From JADJNY01 sp046349615 (GTDB taxonomy: Bacteria > Planctomycetota > UBA1135 > GCA-002686595): 64,000 nucleotides of DNA. The notes beneath the pieces were generated by a model. The model did no database searches. It was not told the origin of the DNA and saw nothing but the letters and a program-made list of their open reading frames with translations. Location of the stretch: contig JAXMBZ010000009.1 of NCBI GenBank assembly GCA_046349615.1, positions 124,001 through 188,000 on the forward strand, in the 5' to 3' direction. Position numbers and translations under genes: made by a program. Of this stretch, positions 43,880 to 52,855 are shown piece by piece; the first letter of the stretch is position 1, and each line of letters opens with the position of its first letter.

Positions 43880-46150
43880 GTGGAACGGGACGCGTCGAGG
43901 TCCGATCCGGCCGCCTCGGCGGGCCCGGGGAGCGTGCTCCAAGGCACGATCGACCGCGTCACCTACAGCGACGCGACCTCGCTGTACTCGGTTCTAAGGA
44001 TCGTGCCCGAAAAAGGTTACGACCCGCCCCCGGGGGCCGAACTCTTCGCCTCCCAGCGCGTCACCGCCGTCGGGCGGGCCGACGCGCCGGTCGCGGGGCT
44101 GCGCGTGCGCCTGACCGGCAAGTGGGGCCGGAACCCGACCCACGGGACGCAGTTCGAGTTCGACGTCCTCGAGATCCTCCCTCCGAACGACCGCCTCGGC
44201 GTCGTGCGCTACCTCGCCTCCGAGCGCTTCAAGGGCGTCGGCGAGAAGCTCGCCGAGCGCATCGTCGACAAGCTCGGGGCGAACGCGATCGAGGAGATCC
44301 TCGCGCACCCCGAGAAGCTCGCCGGCATCCGCGGGTTGCGCGCGGAGGTGCGCGAGGAGCTCGTGCGCACCGCGCTCGCCGAGCACGGCACCGCGAAGGC
44401 GAGCGCGTTCCTGCGCGGGCTCGGGTTGGGTCCGGTGCAGACCGCGACCGTCGTGAAGAAGCTCGGGCCCGACTGCGAGGAACGGTTGCGCGCGGACCCG
44501 TACCTGATCGCGGCGCACGTGCCGGGCTTCGGCTTCGCGAGCGCGGACCGACTCGCGGGCTCGCTCGGGGTCGCGGCAGCGGATCCGCGGCGACTGCGCG
44601 CGGCGCTCGCGCACGCGCTCGGAAGGTCGGGCGAGGACGGACACACGCTCCTCCCGCGCGCGCGACTCTTCGCCGCGGCGCGCGAGCTCCTCGGCGGCGC
44701 GATCACGGACGCGCAGCTCGTCGAACCGCTCACGGAGCTCGAGCGCGCGCGCGAGGTCGTCGTCGAGCGCTTCAACACGGGCGAGGAGCGCGTGTACGCG
44801 CCGGGGCTCGCGCACTGCGAGAACGAGCTCGCGAAGAACCTCGCGCACCTCGTGCGCTCTGCGCCGGTGAAGCCGCTCGCGGACGCGCGCGCGCTCGCGA
44901 TGGCGGAGAGGCGCTTGGGCGTCGAGCTCCACCCGTTGCAACGCGAGGCCGTGCTCGGACTGCTCGCGACGCCGGTGGGATTGCTGACGGGCGGCCCGGG
45001 CGTCGGCAAGACGACGATCGTGCGCCTGCTCGTGCGCCTGGCGCAGGGTTCCGAGGCGAGAGTGCTGCTCGCGTCGCCGACGGGACGCGCGGCGAAGCGC
45101 TTGGCGGAAGCGACGGGCAGCGAGGCGCAGACCGTGCACCGCTTGCTCGGCTACGACCCGCAGGAGCAGGGGTTCCTGCACAACGCGGACAACCCACTCG
45201 AGGCGGATCTGGTCGTCGTCGACGAGATCTCGATGCTCGACGTGACGCTCGCGCACCATTTGTTGAAGGCGATCCAGCCGCCGACGCGGCTCGTGTTCGT
45301 CGGCGACCCCGACCAGCTGCCGTCGGTCGGGCCGGGGAACGTGCTGCGCGACCTGATCGATTCGAACGCGCTCCCGGTGCACCGGCTGACGCAGATCTAC
45401 CGGCAGGCCGAGGGCAGCCGCATCGTGGTGAACGCACACCGGATCCTGGGCGGAGAGAAGCCGCTCCTGCCCGAGAAGGGCGATCGCGCGAGCGACTTCT
45501 ACTTCTTCCGCGAGGACGACGCCGCGCGCGCGGCGGAGCGCCTCGTCGAGGTCGTGACGAAGCGCATCCCGCAGACGTTCGACCTGTCGTGGGTCGAGGA
45601 CGTGCAAGTGATCGCGCCGATGTACCGCGGCGAGTGCGGCGTGGACGCGCTGAACGAGAAGCTGCGGGCGGCGCTCGGGAGCGAGCTGCAAGGCGGCCGC
45701 GAGATCAAACAAGGCGCGCGGACGTGGCGCACCGGCGATCGAGTGATCCACACGCGGAACAACTACGAGAAGGAGGTCTTCAACGGCGACATGGGCCGGA
45801 TCGCGCGCATCAGCGAGGGCGCGGAGCCGACGGTCGTGGTGAAGTTCCCCGAGCGCGAGGTCACGTACGCGCTGACGGAGCTCGGCGAGCTCGCGCCGGC
45901 GTTCGCGATCACGGTGCACCGGTCGCAGGGCGGGGAGTTCCCGGCGGTGGTGATCCCGCTCGTGACGCAGCACGCGGTGATGCTGCAGCGCAATCTGCTC
46001 TACACGGCAGTGACGCGCGCGCGGAAGCTCGTCGTGCTCGTCGGCTCGCCGCGCGCGCTCGAGATGGCGATCGCGAACGCGGACCAGGGGAAGCGGGAGA
46101 GCGCGTTGGCGGAGAAGCTCAGGGGAGCGCTCGTACGCTCCGAAGCGTGA
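43880..46150 (+). CDS. recD2: RecD2-type ATP-dependent DNA helicase
   Basis: 756 residues from GTG 43880. The N-terminus has an OB-like domain (VLQGTIDRVTYSD) and tandem helix-hairpin-helix repeats. The helicase core has Walker A GGPGVGKTTIV near residue 371, DEISMLD near residue 449, the FVGDPDQLPSVGPG stretch, and the C-terminal ALTELGELAPAFAITVHRSQGGEFP motifs of superfamily 1B. 5'-3' helicase acting in repair, independent of RecBC. Its last 90 bp (46061-46150) recur at 47452-47538 and 48546-48632 within the accessory island downstream. Confidence 0.95.
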   Translation: MERDASRSDPAASAGPGSVLQGTIDRVTYSDATSLYSVLRIVPEKGYDPPPGAELFASQRVTAVGRADAPVAGLRVRLTGKWGRNPTHGTQFEFDVLEILPPNDRLGVVRYLASERFKGVGEKLAERIVDKLGANAIEEILAHPEKLAGIRGLRAEVREELVRTALAEHGTAKASAFLRGLGLGPVQTATVVKKLGPDCEERLRADPYLIAAHVPGFGFASADRLAGSLGVAAADPRRLRAALAHALGRSGEDGHTLLPRARLFAAARELLGGAITDAQLVEPLTELERAREVVVERFNTGEERVYAPGLAHCENELAKNLAHLVRSAPVKPLADARALAMAERRLGVELHPLQREAVLGLLATPVGLLTGGPGVGKTTIVRLLVRLAQGSEARVLLASPTGRAAKRLAEATGSEAQTVHRLLGYDPQEQGFLHNADNPLEADLVVVDEISMLDVTLAHHLLKAIQPPTRLVFVGDPDQLPSVGPGNVLRDLIDSNALPVHRLTQIYRQAEGSRIVVNAHRILGGEKPLLPEKGDRASDFYFFREDDAARAAERLVEVVTKRIPQTFDLSWVEDVQVIAPMYRGECGVDALNEKLRAALGSELQGGREIKQGARTWRTGDRVIHTRNNYEKEVFNGDMGRIARISEGAEPTVVVKFPEREVTYALTELGELAPAFAITVHRSQGGEFPAVVIPLVTQHAVMLQRNLLYTAVTRARKLVVLVGSPRALEMAIANADQGKRESALAEKLRGALVRSEA
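46061..46150 (+). repeat. recD2 3'-end repeat, copy 1 (native)
   Basis: The real recD2 C-terminus, encoding EMAIANADQGKRESALAEKL then RGALVRSEA and stop. Listed as the reference for the two downstream fragments. Confidence 0.95.
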
Positions 46151-46309
46151 GCCGCCTGCATGGGCCGAGGCGGCACGGCCACGAGCGTGTCGAGCACGGT
46201 CATCTCGGGCAGCGTCGAGTGGATGGGATCTCCGTTAGCGCGCCAAGGGAGCACTCGATCCTAGGGTGAAACGAATGCTAGGCTCGCCCCGATTGCCTTC
46301 TAGAAACAC

Positions 46310-46336
46310 GATCCGCTTCCAGCGAGGAAGCGGATC
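46310..46336 (-). terminator. intrinsic terminator of the first island gene
   Basis: Perfect 11-bp stem (arms 46310-46320 and 46326-46336), loop AGCGA. On the minus strand it is followed by GTGTTTCT. It lies 33 bp after the stop of the gene ending at 46369. Confidence 0.7.
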
Positions 46337-46368
46337 GCTGTCGAAGTTGGAAGTATGTCGCCCAACGA

Positions 46369-46875
46369 TCAGCGTCTGTGTGTGGTGATGCGAACGTCAT
46401 CCGTCATCGAGACCACCTGACCCCACGTCTTTCCCGGCGCGGGGGCGACGCGCACGTCGTACTGACGCAGTCGATGGTTGTCCGTAGACGTTGCGAACAG
46501 ATCGAGGTCGAGCTCCTGCGCAGAGGACAAATCAAAGGCCTCGGTGGAGTTCGACGGGCAAAGGCGATGAACGCGTGACTCGCCCAGGTAGTGGCCGCCG
46601 CCGATCTCGAAGATGCCGCGAACGAAGAGCGGCCGGACCATCGTGCCATCGGCAAGGACGGCGTTGGGGAGCAGCGAGATGTTGATGTCCAGGTCCGCCC
46701 CTTCCCCAAGATCCGAGATGCCGGTCCCGAAGAAAGGCCGACTGCCGGTGTTCGGCTCCGCATCCCGACTGTTGGTTTGCTGGGCGGAACGCGCAGAAGC
46801 TGCGAGCGACACGACGAGGCCGAGACCGACGGCCAGAATGACGAGGAGACTCGGCGTAAGACGAGATAGCTTCAT
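46369..46875 (-). CDS. hypothetical exported protein
   Basis: 168 residues from ATG 46875 with AAGGAA upstream. A signal or anchor segment (SLLVILAVGLGLVVSLAASA) is followed by a soluble domain with DLGEGADLDINISLLPNAV and a C-terminal stretch YDVRVAPAPGKTWGQVV. One Cys in the soluble part (HRLCPSN). No family recognised. First gene of the island after recD2, convergent to it, and downstream of a Cys-rich exported protein gene on the same strand. Confidence 0.65.
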   Translation of the reverse strand: MKLSRLTPSLLVILAVGLGLVVSLAASARSAQQTNSRDAEPNTGSRPFFGTGISDLGEGADLDINISLLPNAVLADGTMVRPLFVRGIFEIGGGHYLGESRVHRLCPSNSTEAFDLSSAQELDLDLFATSTDNHRLRQYDVRVAPAPGKTWGQVVSMTDDVRITTHRR

Positions 46876-46909
46876 GATTGAATTCCTTTCTTGTTCTTGT
46901 GCGATGGCC

Positions 46910-47221
46910 TCAGGTGCAGTTTCCACAAACGCAGCAGAGATTCTGGCAGTTCTGAATCGTCCCCCATGTGTATCCCTCGCACGGCGTCCAGCAGGCCCCT
47001 GCTCCGCCGATGCGCGTGGACGATGTCTTCAGTCTCGATCCAGTAACCGTGGTGGTTCCGTCTGTACATGTGATCTTCGCGTAGTCGCCACTGAAATCGA
47101 CGGAGATATAGGTTGATGGGCTACACGGGCTGCACTCGCACGGGCCAATCGTGCCGTGTGCGTTTGCCGCCACAATCACAGCGAGGCTCAACAGGCAGTT
47201 TCGTAGCAGGAAGCGCTTCAT
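46910..47221 (-). CDS. small Cys-rich exported protein
   Basis: 103 residues from ATG 47221 with AGGAAA upstream. A clear signal peptide (FLLRNCLLSLAVIVAANAHG) precedes a mature part of about 80 residues holding 11 cysteines, clustered as CECSPC near the start and QNCQNLCCVCGNCT at the end. The pattern suggests a disulfide-rich or metal-binding secreted peptide. No family recognised. Possibly co-transcribed with the gene ending at 46369, 34 bp downstream. Confidence 0.65.
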   Translation of the reverse strand: MKRFLLRNCLLSLAVIVAANAHGTIGPCECSPCSPSTYISVDFSGDYAKITCTDGTTTVTGSRLKTSSTRIGGAGACWTPCEGYTWGTIQNCQNLCCVCGNCT

Positions 47222-47701
47222 ACGAGTTTCCTTCACTCCATCGGCTGGCGGGAATGCCACCGTTTCGGAGCCATTCGAGGCTACCCTCCCCTCCCGCCAG
47301 TCGCAAGGTACCCGCCCTGGAAGGCACGAGACGGCGGAGTCGGGATCGAGACGGGGACCGTGGTTTTCAGGCCCAAGAAGCCGGGTTGCCGCCTGCTAAG
47401 GCCCAGCCCTGAGTCAACGGGCCGGGTGGTGGTGCCAAGACGTGCGTGATGGAGATGGCGATCGCGAACGCGGACCAGGGAAAGCGGGAGAGCGCGTTGG
47501 CGGAGAAGTTGAGGACTGCACTCGTGGCGAAGAGCTGAGTGCGCGTGGTCGGCATCTCGTGGCGTCGGCACGATCGCTTCGAGCGCGAGGCTCTTCGTCG
47601 GCTATTCGCAGCAGCGACGTGTGGATCCGTCGAGCCGGGTCCGGTGATCCGAACGTCGCAACGTGGATGTCGCCACGACGACATGCGGCTCGGCTCCCCC
47701 T
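47222..47701. other. non-coding stretch around recD2 fragment 2
   Basis: Between the Cys-rich exported protein and the Imm11-like gene lie 480 bases. Besides the recD2 fragment they contain GC-rich DNA without a gene that I can support; the first part should hold the promoter of the minus-strand exported proteins. Confidence 0.5.
47452..47538 (+). pseudogene. recD2 3'-end fragment, copy 2
   Basis: An 87-bp orphan copy of the recD2 end, in frame to its own stop. It encodes the same first 21 residues as recD2 from EMAIANADQG to KLR, then TALVAKS. Base changes in the shared block are synonymous (GGG to GGA, CTC to TTG). No start codon or upstream recD2 sequence is attached. It separates the exported-protein genes from the Imm11-like gene. 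Confidence 0.9.
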
Positions 47702-48250
47702 CTACCCTCGCCAGATCTCCTCGAAGTCCGCCCCCGTCAGTCGATGGCGACGCATCGTCGCAACAACGCTCTCGCTGAAGCACAACCCACCGAAGGGCCC
47801 GAGACAGGACAGCCCGAACACCCCCGCGTCCGGTAGGGCCTCCGGAGCGAACACGTGCTTCCAGACGCCGATCACGGAGCCATTGTCGAGCCGACTCAGG
47901 TCCGACCGCTCGAGATCAAGCGCGTCGGACATGACCGTGGTGACGAACGCGGACAAGGGCTGTTCATCGCACGGAAGTGGAACCACGAAGCCAAACGGAC
48001 GCAGCTCTGCTTCGAGCACTTGCCTCGAACGCTCGGTCATGACGAGCACACTGGAATCGAGCCAGGGCAGATCGCCCGCGGACAGGTGGCCCGTCTCGTC
48101 GTGATCGACCAGGTGCACCTTGAAGTTCGGCACCTTCGACGCGAGGCCGGCATGGATCGCATCCAGGGCGTCGTCCTTCGTGGAACCCTGGACCTCGCAG
48201 AACGCGAACCCTTCGGCCGGCGTCAGGCGGTAGATGCGTCTGGCTTTCAT
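47702..48250 (-). CDS. Imm11-like (DUF1629-type) immunity protein
   Basis: 182 residues from ATG 48250. The later half resembles the Imm11/DUF1629 family: LSAFVTTVMSDALDLERSDL, then a core strand around GVFGLSCLGPFGGLCFSESV and the closing RHRLTGADFEEIW. Such proteins usually neutralise toxins of contact or polymorphic systems. No cognate toxin gene lies beside it. It is flanked by recD2 fragments 2 and 3. Assignment is by pattern memory and moderate. Confidence 0.55.
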   Translation of the reverse strand: MKARRIYRLTPAEGFAFCEVQGSTKDDALDAIHAGLASKVPNFKVHLVDHDETGHLSAGDLPWLDSSVLVMTERSRQVLEAELRPFGFVVPLPCDEQPLSAFVTTVMSDALDLERSDLSRLDNGSVIGVWKHVFAPEALPDAGVFGLSCLGPFGGLCFSESVVATMRRHRLTGADFEEIWRG

Positions 48251-48788
48251 GGGTTCGCCGACTCCGTGTCACCCGCCGAGCGGGCTCACGAATCGCGCGT
48301 GTTCTCGAGCCATCCCAGGTCTCATGGAACGGCACGTCCTTGTCGAGCGGCACCAGAGCACTTCAGCCTCGTCGGCTGCGGAGAACACGATCGCGCACGC
48401 GCTCGAGGGAGGTCGTGCGCTCCCATCCTCGTTCGCGCGAACGGCCGGTTGGGGGGAAGTTCTCACGGCCAGGACGAAGCTCTCGAGGCGGGTTCATGCT
48501 GTCAAGCACGCCCGAGGTCTTGCGACGCCGATTCGCTCGGACGTGAAGGCGATCGCGAACGCGGACCAAGGGAAGCGGGAGAGCGCGTTGGCGGAGAAGC
48601 TCAGGAGTGCGCTGGCCGTAACGAGGGCTTGACGACCACACCGCTGACACGGACTCCGCGAAGCCACGAGGCAAACGCATGCAGGTGCCTTTGCCTGGTC
48701 GTCCGAAATCGAATGGCCCTCGCGCCCCGCGTGCCACGAGGCTCCCCACCGCGGATTCCCGTCGCGGCGGGGGCCCGCGTGATCGGTG
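48251..48788. other. non-coding stretch around recD2 fragment 3
   Basis: 538 bases between the Imm11-like gene and the AbiEii stop. Apart from the fragment at 48546-48632 I see no gene or clear structure. The AbiE operon terminator should lie in 48633-48788 but was not identified. Confidence 0.5.
48546..48632 (+). pseudogene. recD2 3'-end fragment, copy 3
   Basis: An 87-bp orphan copy encoding AIANADQGKRESALAEKLR then SALAVTRA and stop. Changes relative to recD2 are again synonymous in the shared core (CAG to CAA). The two codons before the core differ (VK instead of EM), so its left boundary is slightly different from copy 2. It separates the Imm11-like gene from the AbiE toxin-antitoxin operon. 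Confidence 0.9.
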
Positions 48789-49649
48789 TCAGGGACGAAG
48801 GCCAAGCTCTTCCCAGAACGAACTCACGAGCTCGAACCCCGATTCGAGGTCGCCACGCACCGTCCCCGCTTCCGCAGCGAGCACTCGAAAGTCCTGCTGC
48901 CATGCGCGTGGAGGTGGGGGCAAGCCGATGGGCAGACGCTGTCGTCGACGGGCCTCGAATGTGCGCACCAACGCGTCGCTGGTCTTCATTCCGTCGAGCG
49001 CTCCACGCTCGATGAGGACGACCAGGTCGACGAGGTCCTTCACGCGGGTGTTCTCTCGATCGTCCCAGGGAAACGTGTACGCGTGGATCTTCTCCGCGAA
49101 CTGCTGCTCCCGAGGAATGCAGCGCACTCGCGCAGGAGCGATCGCAGCGAAGCCGAGATGGTCGTCGCCGACGAGCTCCTCGGGATCGCTGATCTCAGGG
49201 TCACCCAGCGCAACGTCGAGGTGGAAGCTGCCGTACACCTTGCCGGAGAGTCGCACGACGACGGGCAGCCGTGTCCCGCCACCGGGGGGACCACGCAACT
49301 CGCCTCGGGGCTCGCCGAGCTCGAACACAAGGAAGTCGCCGAGGTCGCCTTCGGCGGCCTGCCGCAGAGCTTCGGTCACCTGCGCGAGTACCCACTTCCG
49401 CTCGCCCGGCACGGACAGATCGACGTCCCGCGTCGTTCGGGCTCGTGGTCGATACCGCAACTCGAACGAGTAACCGCCCTTCAGGAGCCAGGGAGCATCG
49501 TCACGTGCGAAGAGTCGAGCGAGGAGACGTTCGATCAGGACCTTGGTCCGCAACGTCGCGAGCGGCACACGACGACGCTCCGCCTCGCTCCGCAGGCGCG
49601 TCTCGAGAGACGTGCGGAAAGCCTGAGCCGACTCGAAGCGGCGCGCCAT
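48789..49649 (-). CDS. AbiEii/AbiGii-type nucleotidyltransferase toxin
   Basis: 286 residues from ATG 49649, overlapping the antitoxin stop by one base (TGATG); GTG 49652 is also possible. The nucleotidyltransferase motif LLKGGYSFELRYRPRARTTRDVDLSV has the GG...S and DxD features of the DUF1814/AbiEii family, with the later REQQFAEKIHAYTF and VKDLVDLVVLI motifs. These toxins modify tRNA or other targets with nucleotides and cause growth arrest, giving phage defence or plasmid stability. Paired with the AbiEi-like gene upstream. Complete by eye. Confidence 0.88.
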   Translation of the reverse strand: MARRFESAQAFRTSLETRLRSEAERRRVPLATLRTKVLIERLLARLFARDDAPWLLKGGYSFELRYRPRARTTRDVDLSVPGERKWVLAQVTEALRQAAEGDLGDFLVFELGEPRGELRGPPGGGTRLPVVVRLSGKVYGSFHLDVALGDPEISDPEELVGDDHLGFAAIAPARVRCIPREQQFAEKIHAYTFPWDDRENTRVKDLVDLVVLIERGALDGMKTSDALVRTFEARRRQRLPIGLPPPPRAWQQDFRVLAAEAGTVRGDLESGFELVSSFWEELGLRP

Positions 49650-50263
49650 CACCGGCTCCTGCGTGCAGCCGGCAGAGCGCGCAGGAGTCGGGCTTCACCG
49701 GGAGTACCACGCACGGCTGAGATGAGTGCGGTTCGGCGAACGGTGCCGCGTTCGAGCGCTGCACGGACGGACTTCCTCAGCTCGTCTTGCGGCACGTCCG
49801 AGTCCGCCACGTCGACCAGCGTCCGCACGGGCTTCGTCACCAGGAACCCCTCGCGCGTCTCCACGTCCTCGGCGGCGAGTTCCGCTCGATGGAGCACGCA
49901 CCCCGACGGCGGCGCTTTCTGGAATCGGCGCGGCACCGTCAGGTGGATCGAGTCGGGGAGGAGCTCGGTCAGCTCATGGAGCACGAGGGCGGTCCTGTGC
50001 GATGCGACCGCTTGGGGTGCGCCGGAACGGTCCCGACTCCAGAATGTGAGCCGAACGAGATCGTCGTGCTCGGAGAGCGGCACGTGAGCGACGCGGTAGA
50101 GCCCGTGCCCCGCACGCTCGAAGTTCCCCGCTGCCACGTGGTAGCTGAGATGCGGGTACGTATAGCCGAGGCGCGCAGCCTGCTTCGCGGTCACGTAGCC
50201 CGCTTGATCCGTGGCGAGCGCTTGGAGCGCCTGGAATGCGCGGCGACTGGAGCGGATGGCCAT
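49649..50263 (-). CDS. AbiEi-type antitoxin, transcriptional autorepressor
   Basis: 204 residues from ATG 50263 (MAIRSSRRAFQAL). The N-terminal winged-helix (YVTAKQAARLGYTYPHLSYHV) is the antitoxin DNA-binding domain. The C-terminal region contains the SHRTALVLHELTELLPDSIHLTVP and GFLVTKPVRTLVDVA motifs of AbiEi family members. Type IV antitoxins neutralise without binding the toxin and repress their own operon. An inverted repeat sits directly upstream of the start, the expected operator. A TTG at 50269 falls inside the operator and was rejected as start. Confidence 0.85.
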   Translation of the reverse strand: MAIRSSRRAFQALQALATDQAGYVTAKQAARLGYTYPHLSYHVAAGNFERAGHGLYRVAHVPLSEHDDLVRLTFWSRDRSGAPQAVASHRTALVLHELTELLPDSIHLTVPRRFQKAPPSGCVLHRAELAAEDVETREGFLVTKPVRTLVDVADSDVPQDELRKSVRAALERGTVRRTALISAVRGTPGEARLLRALPAARRSR

Positions 50264-50268
50264 CTGCA

Positions 50269-50291
50269 AACCTTCAAGAAAGTTGAAGGTT
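50269..50291 (-). promoter_or_regulatory. inverted repeat, probable AbiEi operator
   Basis: AACCTTCAA, five spacer bases, TTGAAGGTT: a perfect 9-bp palindrome (arms 50269-50277 and 50283-50291) just 5 bp upstream of the antitoxin ATG. AbiEi antitoxins are known to bind inverted repeats of about this size to repress their operon. It is the only AT-richer site in the neighbourhood. Confidence 0.75.
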
Positions 50292-50451
50292 CCTGGATAC
50301 CACGAAATCGGCGTTCCGGCGCGGTTTCAGGCGAGGAACCTGCTTGTTTCCGCTGGAATCCGTGCCGCAGTCTCGGCCTCGGTCCGCCGAAAGCTCGCGA
50401 TGGAGAGCCTTGCGGCGCTCGGCCGAGAAGCTCGTGGCGAACCCGCGCCGG

Positions 50452-50491
50452 TTAAAAACCGAGACCCGCGCGCGCGGTCGCGGCGGGTCTC
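50452..50491 (-). terminator. intrinsic terminator, minus strand
   Basis: Arms 50461-50469 and 50483-50491 pair perfectly over nine bases; on the minus strand the stem is followed by GGTTTTTAACC. It lies about 190 bp after the rarA stop and probably ends that transcript or shields the abiE operon. Confidence 0.65.
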
Positions 50492-50622
50492 AGTCCTTGC
50501 GTCACGAATTCCACTCGCACGTGACGGGCTCAACCACGAGGCCCACCGCGTGCACCGCGCCTTGTTCGCTGCGGCTGCGTGTCGTTCTACGCGCACCTCG
50601 CGCGGGCGACAAGCGCTTTCTC

Positions 50623-50644
50623 GGCCGTTTCGCGGCCTTTTTTT
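50623..50644 (+). terminator. short hairpin with T-run on the plus strand
   Basis: Stem GGCCG/CGGCC (50623-50627 and 50633-50637) with seven Ts after it. Every annotated gene on either side is on the minus strand, so it has no obvious client; it could end an unseen short plus-strand RNA. Confidence 0.4.
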
Positions 50645-50683
50645 CGCGCCCGCACGACCGCGCTCGTCGCGCGCTCCGCCGCC

Positions 50684-51974
<1,291 letters not shown>

Positions 51975-51982
<8 letters not shown>

Positions 51983-52802
51983 GCGAGCCTCTGCCGCCGG
52001 GAGCTCCGCCGCGTCGCACGCTCTCGTTCGTCGCGACGCGACCGGCCGAGAAGAGGAGCACGGACGCGGCGACGGTGACGTTGAGCGACTCGATCCCCTT
52101 CGTCATCGCGATCGTGAGCCGTTCGAAGCGCGCGGCCGCCTCGGGCACGCCGCCCTTCTCGCCGCTGACCCACAGCGCGATCGGGCCCGTCCAATCGAAG
52201 CGCGTCGGGTCCGCGCCGCCGCGCGTCGCCGCGAACACCTGCCGCACGCCGCGCCGTTCGAGCTCGCGCGCGAGCGCCTCCGCGTCCGCGTTCGCGCCGA
52301 CGGGGAGGCGCAGGAGGCTCCCCATCGACCCGCGCAGCGCTTTTTCGCGCCACGGGCTCGCGCTGCCGCGGGTCACGAACAGCGCGTCCGCGCCGAAGGC
52401 TTCCGCCGAACGCGCGAGCGCGCCGAGGTTGCCCGGGTCCGCGACGCCGTCCGCGACGAGGATCAGCGTCTTGGGCCCGAGCGCGAGCCGCCCGACGTCG
52501 AGCTCCGGCGGCAGCGGCGCGAGCGCGACGATCCCCGGGGGCGTGTCGAGCCGGCTCGCGCGCGCGAGCAACGCGTCCTCGACGACGCGGACGTCGAGGC
52601 GGCGCCGTTCGAGCTCGGCCGCGCGCTCGGGGCGCGATTCGGCGACGAGGACGACCTCGACGACGTGGCCCGCGGTGAGCGCGTCGTCGACGAGCCGGTC
52701 GCCCTCGAGGACGAGCGTCTCGGGCTCCTTCCCCGCCAGCACGGCGCCGACGCGCCTCAAGAGCGCGTTCTCGCGGGAACGTATGGTCCTGTCCGACTTC
52801 AT
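51975..52802 (-). CDS. TrmH/SpoU-type RNA 2'-O-methyltransferase
   Basis: 275 residues. The SPOUT motifs are visible: ADGVADPGNLGALARSAEAFGADAL (motif 1), ALWVSGEKGG (motif 2) and the knot motif IESLNVTVAASVLLF (motif 3). An N-terminal substrate-binding domain (NALLRRVGAVLAGKE, LVLEGDRLVDDAL) is like that of rRNA 2'-O-methyltransferases RlmB/TsnR-type. The exact RNA is unknown. Divergent from rsgA with 53 bp between starts. Confidence 0.92.
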
Positions 52803-52855
52803 GGGCGGCGTGTCATAGTATCGAGCACGATGCTCCGCAGGATCTTCCTCCCCGC

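Larger units (their letters stand above)
50292..50683. other. intergenic stretch abiE / rarA
   Basis: About 390 bases with no gene. It contains the rarA terminator on the minus strand and a plus-strand T-rich hairpin with no obvious partner gene. The abiE promoter presumably overlaps the palindrome at 50269-50291. Confidence 0.5.

Noticed and set aside
46061..48632. Insertion-sequence ends or integron attC sites
   Set aside because: The repeats are direct, code for a protein end, are not terminal inverted repeats, and no transposase, integrase or attC-like folded site is present.
50267..50269. TTG start of AbiEi
   Set aside because: It lies within the palindromic operator; ATG 50263 gives a better start.
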